Shown here: positions 1 to 7,297 of the stretch, piece after piece
How the letters are laid out: the number at the start of each line of letters is the position of its first letter
Position numbering within the stretch: position 1 is the stretch's first letter
Assembly: GCA_023266195.1 (NCBI GenBank)
Contig: JAHFRP010000005.1
Location: forward strand, 124,001 to 188,000
Length of the DNA stretch: 64,000 nt
Origin: Sulfuricella sp.
GTDB lineage: Bacteria > Pseudomonadota > Gammaproteobacteria > Burkholderiales > Sulfuricellaceae
Direction of reading: 5' to 3'
Made by a program: the position numbers and the translations under genes
Notes under the pieces: generated by a model
The model's database searches: none
What the model saw: the letters and a program-made list of their open reading frames with translations, nothing else
Told to the model about the DNA's origin: nothing

Positions 1-1036
1 CGTGCTGGCGGTGCTGGTGGTGACCTGCCCGTGCGCCCTGTCCCTCGCCGCGCCCGCCGCCTTCGCGGCGGCGGGGTCGCATCTGCTGCGCCACGGAATT
101 TTGCTGACGCGCGGCCACGCGCTGGAAACCTTGGCGAAGGTGAATCACGTCGTGTTCGACAAGACCGGCACGCTGACCTTTGGCAAGCCCCAGCTGCAGC
201 GCACCGTCGTGCTTGCCGAGCTGGACCAGGTTCGTTGTCTGACGCTGGCCGCCAGCCTGGAGCAGGCATCGGAGCATCCGCTCGCGCAAAGTTTCTTGAG
301 CCGGGTCGCGCGCTCCGATCTGGCCGTCGTGCAGGACGCCCAGAACCTGCCCGGCAACGGGGTAAGCGCGCTGATCGATGGCGTGCGCTATACGCTGGGC
401 AACGCCGCTTTGTCGGGCCTGTCGTCCGCGGTTTTGCCGGAGAACTTTCCCGAAGGGGCGACGCAGGTATGGCTGTGCGACGAGCAACGCGCCTTGGCGG
501 TGTTCGCGATTTCGGATGGCCTGCGGCCGCAGGCGCGCGAGCTGGTCGGCCAGCTCAAAGAGGCGGGCCTGAGCGTCACCATGCTGTCCGGCGACGCGCC
601 CGACGCGGTCGCCCACGTCGCCGCCGAAAGCGGCATCGAATCCTGGCGCGCGGCGCTGCGCCCGGAAGACAAGCTCAAGGCGCTACGCGAATTTCAGCTG
701 CGCGGCGATGTCGTGGCGATGGTCGGCGACGGCGTCAACGATGCCCCGGTGCTCGCCGGCGCGGACGTTTCCATCGCCATGGGCGGCGGTACGCAGGTTG
801 CGCGTGCCAGCAGCGACATCGTATTATTGGCGGAGAATCTGCTGGATATTCGGCGCGCCTTGCAGACCGGCCATGCCAGCATCAACGTGATGCGCCAGAA
901 CTTCGCCTGGGCGATGGTCTACAATTTATTGGCGCTGCCGTTCGCTTCATTCGGCATGATTCCGCCCTGGCTTGCCTCGCTCGGCATGTCGGCGAGTTCG
1001 CTGGTAGTGGTGCTGAACGCACTACGTTTACGCTGA
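1..1036 (+). CDS. ccoI: Cation-translocating P-type ATPase, CcoI/FixI type (5' end outside window)
   Basis: C-terminal 344 residues of a P1B-type ATPase; the reading frame is open to the left edge, so the gene begins upstream. Seen: the membrane CPC ion-binding motif (residues 9-11 of the visible part), the DKTGT phosphorylation motif (Asp about 53), a SEHPLA nucleotide-binding motif, MVGDGVNDAP near residue 240, and two C-terminal membrane segments. In this family CcoI moves copper across the inner membrane for assembly of cbb3 cytochrome oxidase. The assignment to CcoI rather than a copper-efflux CopA rests on ccoS lying directly downstream. The ccoNOQP structural genes are presumably upstream of the window. 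Confidence 0.9.
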   Translation, partial: VLAVLVVTCPCALSLAAPAAFAAAGSHLLRHGILLTRGHALETLAKVNHVVFDKTGTLTFGKPQLQRTVVLAELDQVRCLTLAASLEQASEHPLAQSFLSRVARSDLAVVQDAQNLPGNGVSALIDGVRYTLGNAALSGLSSAVLPENFPEGATQVWLCDEQRALAVFAISDGLRPQARELVGQLKEAGLSVTMLSGDAPDAVAHVAAESGIESWRAALRPEDKLKALREFQLRGDVVAMVGDGVNDAPVLAGADVSIAMGGGTQVARASSDIVLLAENLLDIRRALQTGHASINVMRQNFAWAMVYNLLALPFASFGMIPPWLASLGMSASSLVVVLNALRLR

Positions 1037-1146
1037 CGTGAAATCCCGTTTTCTTTACAGGAGCTGGTTCGGGGCCTGCCCGGAAAATCGGCATGTTCGT
1101 GCCTTGGCGAGGCGAGCCGCCATGGCTTTTCTAGGAGAATAAAGAA

Positions 1147-1335
1147 ATGACTCCGATATTGGTATTTCTGCTGGGGATGGCCGTGATCATGGTACTCATC
1201 GCCGGTGCCGGCATCTTTTGGGCGATCAGGAGCGGGCAGTTCGACGACATGGAAGGGCCGGCTCAGCGCATCCTGATGGACGACGACGATCCGCGCATTC
1301 CGCGCTATCGCGACGAACGGAGAACACAAGGTTGA
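1147..1335 (+). CDS. ccoS: cbb3-type cytochrome oxidase assembly protein CcoS
   Basis: 62 residues. One N-terminal membrane segment (about residues 4-26) is followed by the short acidic cytoplasmic tail typical of CcoS, with an FDDMEGPA-like stretch and a run of aspartates. CcoS is needed for cofactor (haem/copper) insertion into cbb3 oxidase. A good ribosome-binding site (AGGAG) lies about 8 bases before the ATG. It lies 110 bases after ccoI on the same strand, the usual gene order. Its stop codon falls inside an FNR/ANR-type box that belongs to the next transcription unit. Confidence 0.92.
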   Translation: MTPILVFLLGMAVIMVLIAGAGIFWAIRSGQFDDMEGPAQRILMDDDDPRIPRYRDERRTQG

Positions 1336-1345
1336 TCTGTGTCAA
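1332..1345 (+). promoter_or_regulatory. FNR/ANR-type binding site
   Basis: TTGAT-N4-GTCAA at 1332-1345; the opposite strand reads TTGAC-N4-ATCAA, the common ANR half-site combination. It overlaps the ccoS stop codon and lies 10 bases upstream of a sigma70-like -35 box. The centre is at about -51 relative to the predicted start, not the classic -41.5, so the regulatory sign is uncertain. Oxygen-responsive control would fit the cbb3 neighbourhood. Confidence 0.6.
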
Positions 1346-1354
1346 CCTAATTAC

Positions 1355-1383
1355 TTGAATGAAAAAGGGATTTGGACTAGAAT
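1355..1383 (+). promoter_or_regulatory. sigma70-type promoter for the 26-residue ORF
   Basis: -35 TTGAAT (1355-1360), 17-base spacer, -10 TAGAAT (1378-1383); predicted start near 1390. The transcript would run to the terminator at 1551-1577, about 190 nt. Confidence 0.6.
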
Positions 1384-1436
1384 CGGCTCGTTCAAAGAAT
1401 GGTTTTGCGGGCTGTTTTTTTGTTAAGGAGAAAGAA

Positions 1437-1517
1437 ATGGAAAAAATGGTGATGCCGATTGTTTTCGGCTTGTGGGTTGTTAGCTGGGTGAGCTTTCTGT
1501 CGGTGATTCTGGCCTGA
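1437..1517 (+). CDS. Putative 26-residue single-pass membrane peptide
   Basis: A short ORF of 26 codons with an almost ideal Shine-Dalgarno (AAGGAG, 1425-1430) six bases before ATG. The peptide starts MEKMVMP and continues as one hydrophobic helix rich in Val, Trp, Ser and Leu, ending in ILA with no tail. It has its own promoter, a nearby FNR/ANR-type box and a strong terminator, so it looks like a deliberate monocistronic unit of about 190 nt. Location after ccoI-ccoS suggests a small oxidase-associated subunit, like CcoM or CydX in other systems, but no homology is claimed. The RNA could also act as a small RNA. Confidence 0.55.
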   Translation: MEKMVMPIVFGLWVVSWVSFLSVILA

Positions 1518-1550
1518 TCGGATTCCGAACGAGCCAAACGAAACGAAAAA

Positions 1551-1577
1551 GGCGGAGCGTTTGCGCTCCGCCTTTTT
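1551..1577. terminator. Rho-independent terminator, probably bidirectional
   Basis: Perfect 9-base stem GGCGGAGCG / CGCTCCGCC with a TTTG loop, followed by TTTTT on the plus strand and preceded by AAAAA, so it can also end rpoH transcription arriving from the other side. Confidence 0.9.
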
Positions 1578-1593
1578 CGTTTTCATGCAAGGC

Positions 1594-2457
1594 CTATGCG
1601 GTAGCTGAAATAGAGGCTTTCATTTTTTGCAACGCTTTTTGCTCTATCTGCCGAATACGCTCTGCGGACACACCATACTCGGCGGCGAGTTCGTGCAGGG
1701 TGGCACTGTCGGCCTCGGTCAGCCAGCGCGCCTCGATAATGCGTCGGCTCCGCTCATCCAGGCTTTGCAACGCATTGGTTAACCCCTGTTCGCGCAAAGA
1801 AGCGGTTTGCTCCTTCTCCAAGAGCGTGGCCGGCTCGTTGGCGGCGTCGGCGGCGAGGTAAGCAATCGGGCCGGAGCCCTCGTCATCGTCATCGCCGTAG
1901 GTTTCCAGTGCAATATCCTGGCCGCCCATCCGACTTTCCATTTCAACCACTTCTTCCGGTTTGACGCCCAGGTCTTGGGCGATGCTGCGCACCTCATCCC
2001 GGCCAAGGTAGCCGAGGCTTTTTTTCATGCTGCGCAAATTGAAAAACAGCTTGCGTTGAGCCTTGGTGGTCGCGATCTTGACCATGCGCCAGTTGCGCAG
2101 GATGAATTCGTGGATTTCGGCGCGGATCCAGTGAATGGCGAATGAAACCAAGCGCACGCCGCGCTCCGGGTCGAAGCGGCGTACCGCCTTCATCAGGCCG
2201 ATATTACCCTCCTGGATTAGGTCGGCCTGGGGCAGCCCATAGCCCATGTAGCCACGCGCAATATTGACCACTAAGCGCAGGTGCGAAACCACCAGCATCC
2301 TTGCCGCTTCCACATCGTTGTCCTGCTTCAGGCGCAGCCCCAGTTCGTGTTCTTCCCCGGCACTCAGCACGGGCATCGCCCTGATCGCCTGAATGTAGCT
2401 TTCGAGGCTGCCAGTGGCGGTGGGAACAGGAATAGCCAATAAAGCGTTAGTAGTCAT
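1594..2457 (-). CDS. rpoH: RNA polymerase heat-shock sigma factor (sigma-32)
   Basis: 287 residues, normal length for RpoH. Region 2 is seen with the core-binding and -10 recognition stretch (DLIQEGNIGLMKAVRRFDPE, then VRLVSFAIHWIRAEIHEFIL). The RpoH-box type segment (KAQRKLFFNLR) follows, and the C-terminal region 4 helix-turn-helix (AAEYGVSAERIRQIEQKAL) closes the protein. It directs transcription of heat-shock genes. The ATG at 2457 is chosen for its GGAGGAG ribosome-binding site. A CIRCE operator lies 26-52 bases upstream, so HrcA control is likely. Confidence 0.96.
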   Translation of the reverse strand: MTTNALLAIPVPTATGSLESYIQAIRAMPVLSAGEEHELGLRLKQDNDVEAARMLVVSHLRLVVNIARGYMGYGLPQADLIQEGNIGLMKAVRRFDPERGVRLVSFAIHWIRAEIHEFILRNWRMVKIATTKAQRKLFFNLRSMKKSLGYLGRDEVRSIAQDLGVKPEEVVEMESRMGGQDIALETYGDDDDEGSGPIAYLAADAANEPATLLEKEQTASLREQGLTNALQSLDERSRRIIEARWLTEADSATLHELAAEYGVSAERIRQIEQKALQKMKASISATA

Positions 2458-2482
2458 GAATTATCTCCTCCCAATCTGAATG

Positions 2483-2509
2483 TTAGCACTCTGCGCGTGA
2501 GAGTGCCAG
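2483..2509 (-). promoter_or_regulatory. CIRCE element (HrcA operator) upstream of rpoH
   Basis: On the rpoH strand it reads CTGGCACTC-N9-GAGTGCTAA. The CIRCE consensus is TTAGCACTC-N9-GAGTGCTAA: the right arm matches 9/9, the left arm 7/9, and the spacer is exactly nine. It sits immediately upstream of the rpoH ribosome-binding site. Confidence 0.85.
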
Positions 2510-2767
2510 CATTGGGAAAAGTTCGTTTTGATGAGAGGCCATGTTTCGGGGTGATAAAATCCTGAATGGCGCGTTTCCATCGCCTTTCCTGATAAATCGT
2601 CCCTTCGACGATGTGTTTTTTCGGAACGATGGCGCTGGTGTCGTATAAACCGCTAGGCCTGGTGCCGGGGAGGCGTTGGCCAGTAATCCTGCCGCGGGCG
2701 GTGCGTATCCCCATGCCGCAGTGGGCGGTGCCGGCCAGGGACACGAAGCGATGTCGTTGGACTGGGC
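2510..2767. other. Non-coding stretch, no recognisable gene
   Basis: Between the rpoH operator and the MITE. Small open frames exist on both strands but lack ribosome-binding sites and recognisable motifs. It probably holds the distal part of the rpoH promoter region; nothing else is seen. Confidence 0.5.
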
Positions 2768-2935
2768 CTAGGAGCCTGTCGGACTTAAAGGAAATCAGCT
2801 GTAAATCCGCCTGACCGGCCCATATTTCGCCGCTTTTTTGGTCAATAGAATAACTATTGACCTGCAAAACCGGCAAAATCTGTCCTCGCCCAGCCGAATT
2901 TTCGCTTCGATTCTTCAAGTCCGACAGGCTCCTAG
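2768..2935. mobile_element. MITE-like element with 19-bp perfect terminal inverted repeats
   Basis: The 19-mer CTAGGAGCCTGTCGGACTT (2768-2786) is repeated perfectly inverted at 2917-2935, giving a 168-bp element too short for a transposase. Both ends abut CTAG, which could be a target-site duplication. A degenerate copy lies at about 9471-9632 and a single end at 31865-31889. Internal sequence read from the right end (minus strand) could code LKNRSEN..., also found in the second copy, which suggests descent from one element. Confidence 0.75.
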
Positions 2936-3067
2936 ACCTAGACAAGGTGGAGCAGAATGTTTGCGCGCAGCTACGTGATGGCGCAGTGGAACGGCCGCTT
3001 GTTCATGCCTTGCTGAAAAGTTGTGAGAATGCCAATGCGAGGGGTTTTTGTTCGAAGAGAGTAGAGT

Positions 3068-3092
3068 CGGCAAGCGCTTGGCGCGCTTGCCG
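3068..3092 (-). terminator. Hairpin downstream of the first glycine-zipper peptide gene
   Basis: CGGCAAGCG / CGCTTGCCG, a 9-bp stem with a 7-base loop, 20 bases after the stop codon. There is no U-tract, so it may be a Rho-assisted or mRNA-stabilising hairpin. A related GGCAAGC...GCTTGCC hairpin follows the paralogous gene at 8684-8714. Confidence 0.6.
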
Positions 3093-3111
3093 TGCTATCG
3101 GAGATGCCCGA

Positions 3112-3357
3112 TTACAGTTTGATGCTGACGCTCACGCCGCTAAGCAGACCGCCGACCAAGCCGGTCACGGTGCCGAGGATGCCGCCGGCCAAGCCGGTCA
3201 CGGTGCCGAGGATGCCGCCGACCAAGCCGGTCACGGTGCCGATAGCACCAAAGACCGTGCCGAGGATGCTGCCCAAACCTAGGTCCACGCTCACGCTTGC
3301 AGAAATGCCACCGGACACCACTTCGATTTCTTGCTTGTTCAGTTCCAGAATTGCCAT
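3112..3357 (-). CDS. Double-glycine-leader glycine-zipper peptide 1 (bacteriocin-like)
   Basis: 81 residues. An N-terminal secretion leader of 17 residues, MAILELNKQEIEVVSGG, ends in the GG site cut by C39 peptidases. The 64-residue core is cysteine-free, very hydrophobic and nearly uncharged. It contains three tandem 11-residue units close to GTVTGLVGGIL, giving an extended GxxxGxxxG zipper. The cognate exporter (adaptor, C39-ABC, outer-membrane channel) lies directly upstream, and a paralogue with an almost identical leader begins at 8961. Closest functional analogy: the paired glycine-zipper toxins (CdzC/CdzD) of contact-dependent inhibition in Caulobacter; this is inference from architecture. 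Ribosome-binding site AAGGAGG precedes ATG; the 5' leader is about 155 nt. Confidence 0.88.
   Translation of the reverse strand: MAILELNKQEIEVVSGGISASVSVDLGLGSILGTVFGAIGTVTGLVGGILGTVTGLAGGILGTVTGLVGGLLSGVSVSIKL
3151..3249 (-). repeat. Three tandem 33-bp repeats inside peptide gene 1
   Basis: Units at 3151-3183, 3184-3216 and 3217-3249. The first two differ at one base; the third diverges at its end. Each encodes one 11-residue glycine-zipper unit. The same unit occurs twice in the paralogous gene (8764-8829). Confidence 0.9.
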
Positions 3358-3391
3358 GATATTACCTCCTTAGAATTGACGATAATTTATT

Positions 3392-3432
3392 GCCGCCAAA
3401 GGCGACCCCCCCATTGCGTTATTACACACAAT
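3392..3432 (-). promoter_or_regulatory. Two leader hairpins upstream of peptide gene 1
   Basis: Proximal hairpin 3392-3406 (6-bp stem, 3-base loop) and distal hairpin 3413-3432 (ATTGTG/CGCAAT on the transcript, 8-base loop). Both lie in the 5' untranslated leader and have positional counterparts at 8995-9034. Where the two leaders differ in the stems, pairing is kept (G-C versus G-U), which argues for selection on RNA structure. Confidence 0.6.
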
Positions 3433-3521
3433 CCCCTATTGCACGAAAACCGCGTCTTTATTAAGAGCGCGCATTCCGACGTGCCGTGCTTGTTTTGATA
3501 TGCGATTATCAATTTCATTAA

Positions 3522-3549
3522 ATTATACATATTTCGCGCAAAGCAACAA
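3522..3549 (-). promoter_or_regulatory. Promoter of peptide gene 1
   Basis: On the minus strand: -35 TTGTTG (3549-3544), 16-base spacer, -10 TATAAT (3527-3522). The same promoter is conserved base for base in its boxes upstream of peptide gene 2 (9140-9167). Flanking A/T-rich blocks are shared too, including an AACAAAAAATTCATG-like block near 3571-3588, a possible UP element or activator site. Confidence 0.75.
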
Positions 3550-3662
3550 TTGAAATTTGGCTCGATCTACATGAATTTTTTGTTACGAACGGCGGCGGTC
3601 AGGCCGGTTTGGACTGGCCCGCATTGCTTTGGCCATCGATGTGATGGGCTGAGGGGCCTTGT

Positions 3663-5117
3663 TTACTGGATTGCCCAGAGGCCGAGCTTGCCGATACTTG
3701 CGGCCAGCTTCAGGCGGGCCGTATGCCATCGGGAGATCGACTTGATACGCTGCTGTTCCGCATTTGCCTGGGCACTCTGGGCATTTAGAGTTTCGAGGAT
3801 GTTGCCGACCCCCGCCTTGTAGCGGCCCTGAGCCACTTTGAACGACGTCCGGGCACTCTTGGCCAGTTCTTCGGCTGCCTTGATGCTTTCGTCCTCGGTG
3901 CGCAGAGTCTGGTAACTCTTCCAGACTTCGAGGATGACCTGCTGGGCGGCGCCGTCGAGTTCGGCCTGCTTGACCTCGGCCTGATCTCTCGCCGCCTGGA
4001 CCCGATAGGAGCGCCCGAATCCTTCGAACAGCGGGATGTTGACTTGAACCCCGATGCTGGCATTTCGAGCATTGATGCCTGTGGGCGTCAGTCCCAGGGA
4101 AGGCGGTTGGTGCAACTGCTCGCTGTGGTTGTACTCCGAGGCCAGGGATATGGTCGGCCGCCCTTCCGCAGTGACTGCTTCGATCTTGGCCTGGGCTGCC
4201 CTGAGTTGCGCCGCCGCCGCAATCAGGGCGGGATGGTTTTGCCGGGCCTCGTCGATCAGCTCATCGACCGGCTTGACGAAATCGGTGTCCGGTAACGTGT
4301 CCCGGCGTTTGGCTAGCACCATGGGTGTGTTGGCGGTAAGTCCCATGGCCGTAGCCAGGGTACCCTGGGCATTCTTTAGTTCCCCTTCCGCGCTGACCCG
4401 ATCCAGTGCCGCCTTGGAGTATGCGGTCTGGGCCTGCAGCTGGTCCGTCAGGCCGCCGATGCCGGCCCGGTACTTGGCCTCGGCTGCAGCGAAGCTCTCC
4501 TTGGCGGCACGTTCGGCTTCACGGCTGGCATCGAGCGTGGCATGGGCCGTCTGGGTGTCGAAATAGGCCTGGGCTGCGGCGACAAAGGCCGCCTGAAGGG
4601 TGGCATCGTGGGCGGCGTTGGCGGCATCGAGCAGTGATCTGGCCTGGTCCAAATTGGCGCTACGTTGGCCGAAGTCGGCCAGCACCAGACTCATTTTTAG
4701 TCCGCCGCTACGAATGGTTGGGCGGACGGTGGAATCGAGAACCGAGTAGTCCTTGTAGCTGGTTCGGGCTTCTTGCCTGGAGGCGTCCAGGGTGGCGGCA
4801 ACAGCTGGCAGATAGGCCGACTTCGCCACCCCGATCTGGGCTGCCTGTAGTTTTGCATTGGCCCAGGCTTGCCTGGATTGGGGGTCATGGCAAAGCGCCC
4901 GCTCCACCGCCTCGACCAAGGCGAGGGGCGTGCCCAGGCTGTCAAAATGACAAGGTTCCTCCTCGTCGGTGGCCGCCTGCAGCATGGCCTTGGCAGGCGA
5001 GGCGGAAATCCCGTCTCGGGTCGCGAAAGGATCAAAGCCCTGAGCGAGTGCCATTGGCGGTATTGCCAACAGCAGCGCTAGGGCCAGGGTGTGCGGGGTG
5101 AGCCGTGGTTCAGTCAT
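3663..5117 (-). CDS. TolC-family outer-membrane channel of the peptide exporter
   Basis: 484 residues with an N-terminal signal peptide (cleavage after about residue 25, ...AIPPMALAQ). The body shows the alternating Ala/Gln-rich long helices and duplicated architecture of TolC/OEP proteins, e.g. a VNIPLFEGFGRSYRVQAARDQ segment and a GRYKAGVGNILETLNAQ segment typical of the second repeat. It would provide the outer-membrane exit duct for the type I secretion complex. ATG at 5117 overlaps the ABC transporter stop (ATGA), showing translational coupling. The open frame continues upstream of this ATG into the antisense of the transporter gene, which is not coding. A second double-glycine peptide gene with its own promoter follows downstream. 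Confidence 0.88.
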   Translation of the reverse strand: MTEPRLTPHTLALALLLAIPPMALAQGFDPFATRDGISASPAKAMLQAATDEEEPCHFDSLGTPLALVEAVERALCHDPQSRQAWANAKLQAAQIGVAKSAYLPAVAATLDASRQEARTSYKDYSVLDSTVRPTIRSGGLKMSLVLADFGQRSANLDQARSLLDAANAAHDATLQAAFVAAAQAYFDTQTAHATLDASREAERAAKESFAAAEAKYRAGIGGLTDQLQAQTAYSKAALDRVSAEGELKNAQGTLATAMGLTANTPMVLAKRRDTLPDTDFVKPVDELIDEARQNHPALIAAAAQLRAAQAKIEAVTAEGRPTISLASEYNHSEQLHQPPSLGLTPTGINARNASIGVQVNIPLFEGFGRSYRVQAARDQAEVKQAELDGAAQQVILEVWKSYQTLRTEDESIKAAEELAKSARTSFKVAQGRYKAGVGNILETLNAQSAQANAEQQRIKSISRWHTARLKLAASIGKLGLWAIQ

Positions 5118-7279
5118 GCCACTGCGCCATCGGCCTTCAGACGCTTGATTGCGCTGGAGGTGGCGGACGTGCCGTCGTCCGCCACCTTGCCGTCGGCCAG
5201 AACGATGACACGGCCGGCCGTGGCGATGGTTTCGGGGCGATGGGCGACGATGACGCGGGTTACGTTGAGGGCCTGGATGGCGGCATTGACCATGGTTTCC
5301 CGCGCGATATCCAGATGGCTGGTGGCTTCGTCGAGGAACAGGATCTTTGGGCGCTTGTAGAGCGCCCTGGCTAGTAGGATGCGCTGCTTCTGGCCGCCGG
5401 AAAGGGCGGCGCCCATGTCGCCGATCAAGGTGTTGTAGCTCATCGGCATGGCCACGATTTCGTCGTGGATGGCGGCCATCCGGGCGCACTCCTCAACCCA
5501 GGCGTGGTCGGTCAGGTGGTCGAAGAAGCAGATGTTGTCGGTGATGGAGCCGGCAAACAGTACGTCGTCCTGCATCACCGTGCCTACCATGCCGCGCAGG
5601 GTGTCGATCCCCACCTGGCTGACACTGATGCCGCCGATGAGGACGTCGCCCGCGTTCGGGGTGCGGATGCCGAGCATGGCGTTGATCAGGGTGGACTTGC
5701 CGCACCCGGAGGGGCCGACGATGGCTACCGACTCGCCGGCGGCGATCTTGAAGCTCATTCCATCCAGCACCCAAGGCTCTTGGTCGGCATAGCGGTAGCA
5801 GAGGTTGGTGACTTCGATGCTCGCGTCGATGGGTTCTTCGCTGCCGGTGACCACCCGTTTTTGCTGGGTGTCTTCCGGTTCGGCGAGCACGATGTCGGCC
5901 AGGCGCTCACCCTGCAGGCGAAGCATTTTCATTTCAACCAGCTTGTCGATGAGGGCGCTGACCCGGCCATCGAACTGATCCTTGTAGGCGCTGAAAGCCA
6001 TCAGTACGCCGACCGTGAAGTTGCCGTCGAGCACCAGCTTGGCGCCCAGCCAGATGATCACGATTCGCTCCAGTCCGAACAACACGCCGTTGAGCAGGCG
6101 GTAGAGCACTTGCAGTTTCTGGCTGCGCAGGTCCGCGTTGACCTGGTCCACCAGCAGGGTCAGCCAGCTGGAGCGGCGCTCGTCCTGGCGCTGAAACAGC
6201 TTGATGGTCTTGACGCCGCGCACCGTCTCCAGAAAGTGGCTCTGCTGCTTGGCGGCGTGGATGATCTGCTCTTCCGTGGCGTTGCGCAAAGGCTGGAACC
6301 ACGCCCAGCGCCCCAGTCCGTAGAGCACCATGGCGCCGACCGCCACCCAGGCCAGGCTCGGGCTGTAGATGAACATCATGACCAGGGTCACCAGGGTCAT
6401 GACGCCGTCCAGGATGCCTTCGACGAAAGTGGTGGTCAGGGTTCGCTGGATATTGTCGATGGCGCTGAAGCGCGATACCACGTCCCCCAGGTGGCGCTTC
6501 TCGAAATACTCCACCGGCAGGCGCACCAGGTGCGTGAAGACGTTGGCCCGCCACTGGACGTTGAGGGTGGTGGACATGTGCATGATGACCCAGGAGCGGA
6601 TGGTGCCCACCCCCTGCTGCATGAACATGAGGAGGCCGAAGCCGATGGCCAGCGTGGTCAGGAGATCCCGGTCGGCGGAGACGATGACGTTGTCGATGAC
6701 CCACTGGAGAAAGAACGGGCTGACCAGGGCGAACACTTCCAGGGCGGCGGCCAGCAGCAGGATCTGGCCGAACGAGCGGAACAGTCCGGTGACATGCCCC
6801 ATCATTTCCGTCAGCTTGATGCGCTGCTTGAAGGTGACCTGCTTGAATCCGGTGTTGGGCCAAAGCTCCAGGGCGACGCCGGTGAAGGCGTCGGAGACCT
6901 CGTCCAGGGGCAGCTTGCGCAGGCCGAAGGCAGGGTCGTGAATGGTGATGGTCTTGCCCTTGACTTCCTTGAGGACAACGAAATGGTTGAATTTCCAGTG
7001 CAGGATGCACGGCAGCCTCAGTTGCGGCAGGTCTTCCAGTTCCAGCTTAACCGGCCGGGTAGCCATGGACAGGGCATTGGCCATCTGGATCAGGTGGCCG
7101 AGGGTGGTGCCCTTGATGGATACCAGGAACAGGCGGCGCATGGTCGCCAGATCGGTGCGGAAGCCGTGATAGCAGGCCACCATGGCGAGGGAGGCGAGGC
7201 CGCACTCGGTCGCTTCGGTTTGCAGGATCAGCGGTAGTTTGCGGCCGAAGCCGAAGGAAAGGTCGTCAAGAAAGGACAT
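5114..7279 (-). CDS. Peptidase-containing ABC transporter (C39 peptidase, bacteriocin exporter)
   Basis: 721 residues. The N-terminal C39 cysteine-peptidase domain (1-130) keeps Gln20, Cys26 (TECGLAS), His99 (NHFVVL) and Asp115 (HDPA), so leader cleavage should be active. Six membrane segments span about 160-440. The ATPase domain has GPSGCGKST, LSGGQKQR and ILFLDEATSHLD. In this family (CvaB, LagD, CdzA type) the protein cuts the double-glycine leader and exports the core peptide. It lies 18 bases after the adaptor gene and overlaps the channel gene by 4 bases, forming one operon. Substrates are evidently the two flanking glycine-zipper peptides. Confidence 0.95.
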   Translation of the reverse strand: MSFLDDLSFGFGRKLPLILQTEATECGLASLAMVACYHGFRTDLATMRRLFLVSIKGTTLGHLIQMANALSMATRPVKLELEDLPQLRLPCILHWKFNHFVVLKEVKGKTITIHDPAFGLRKLPLDEVSDAFTGVALELWPNTGFKQVTFKQRIKLTEMMGHVTGLFRSFGQILLLAAALEVFALVSPFFLQWVIDNVIVSADRDLLTTLAIGFGLLMFMQQGVGTIRSWVIMHMSTTLNVQWRANVFTHLVRLPVEYFEKRHLGDVVSRFSAIDNIQRTLTTTFVEGILDGVMTLVTLVMMFIYSPSLAWVAVGAMVLYGLGRWAWFQPLRNATEEQIIHAAKQQSHFLETVRGVKTIKLFQRQDERRSSWLTLLVDQVNADLRSQKLQVLYRLLNGVLFGLERIVIIWLGAKLVLDGNFTVGVLMAFSAYKDQFDGRVSALIDKLVEMKMLRLQGERLADIVLAEPEDTQQKRVVTGSEEPIDASIEVTNLCYRYADQEPWVLDGMSFKIAAGESVAIVGPSGCGKSTLINAMLGIRTPNAGDVLIGGISVSQVGIDTLRGMVGTVMQDDVLFAGSITDNICFFDHLTDHAWVEECARMAAIHDEIVAMPMSYNTLIGDMGAALSGGQKQRILLARALYKRPKILFLDEATSHLDIARETMVNAAIQALNVTRVIVAHRPETIATAGRVIVLADGKVADDGTSATSSAIKRLKADGAVA

Positions 7280-7297
7280 GGGAAGTCGTCGATAGGG

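Noticed and set aside
2454-2945. Minus-strand 163-codon frame spanning the rpoH upstream region
   Set aside because: It runs through the CIRCE operator and the whole MITE, has no ribosome site, and its similarity to the frame at 9471 is explained by the repeat.
3151-3249. Could the 33-bp repeats be a CRISPR array?
   Set aside because: Units are contiguous without spacers and encode in-frame glycine-zipper turns; no cas genes.
5465-7237. Long plus-strand open frame opposite the C39-ABC transporter
   Set aside because: Low-complexity Gly/Asp/His/Gln translation typical of antisense frames in GC-rich genes; no ribosome site or motif, while the opposite strand has a complete transporter.
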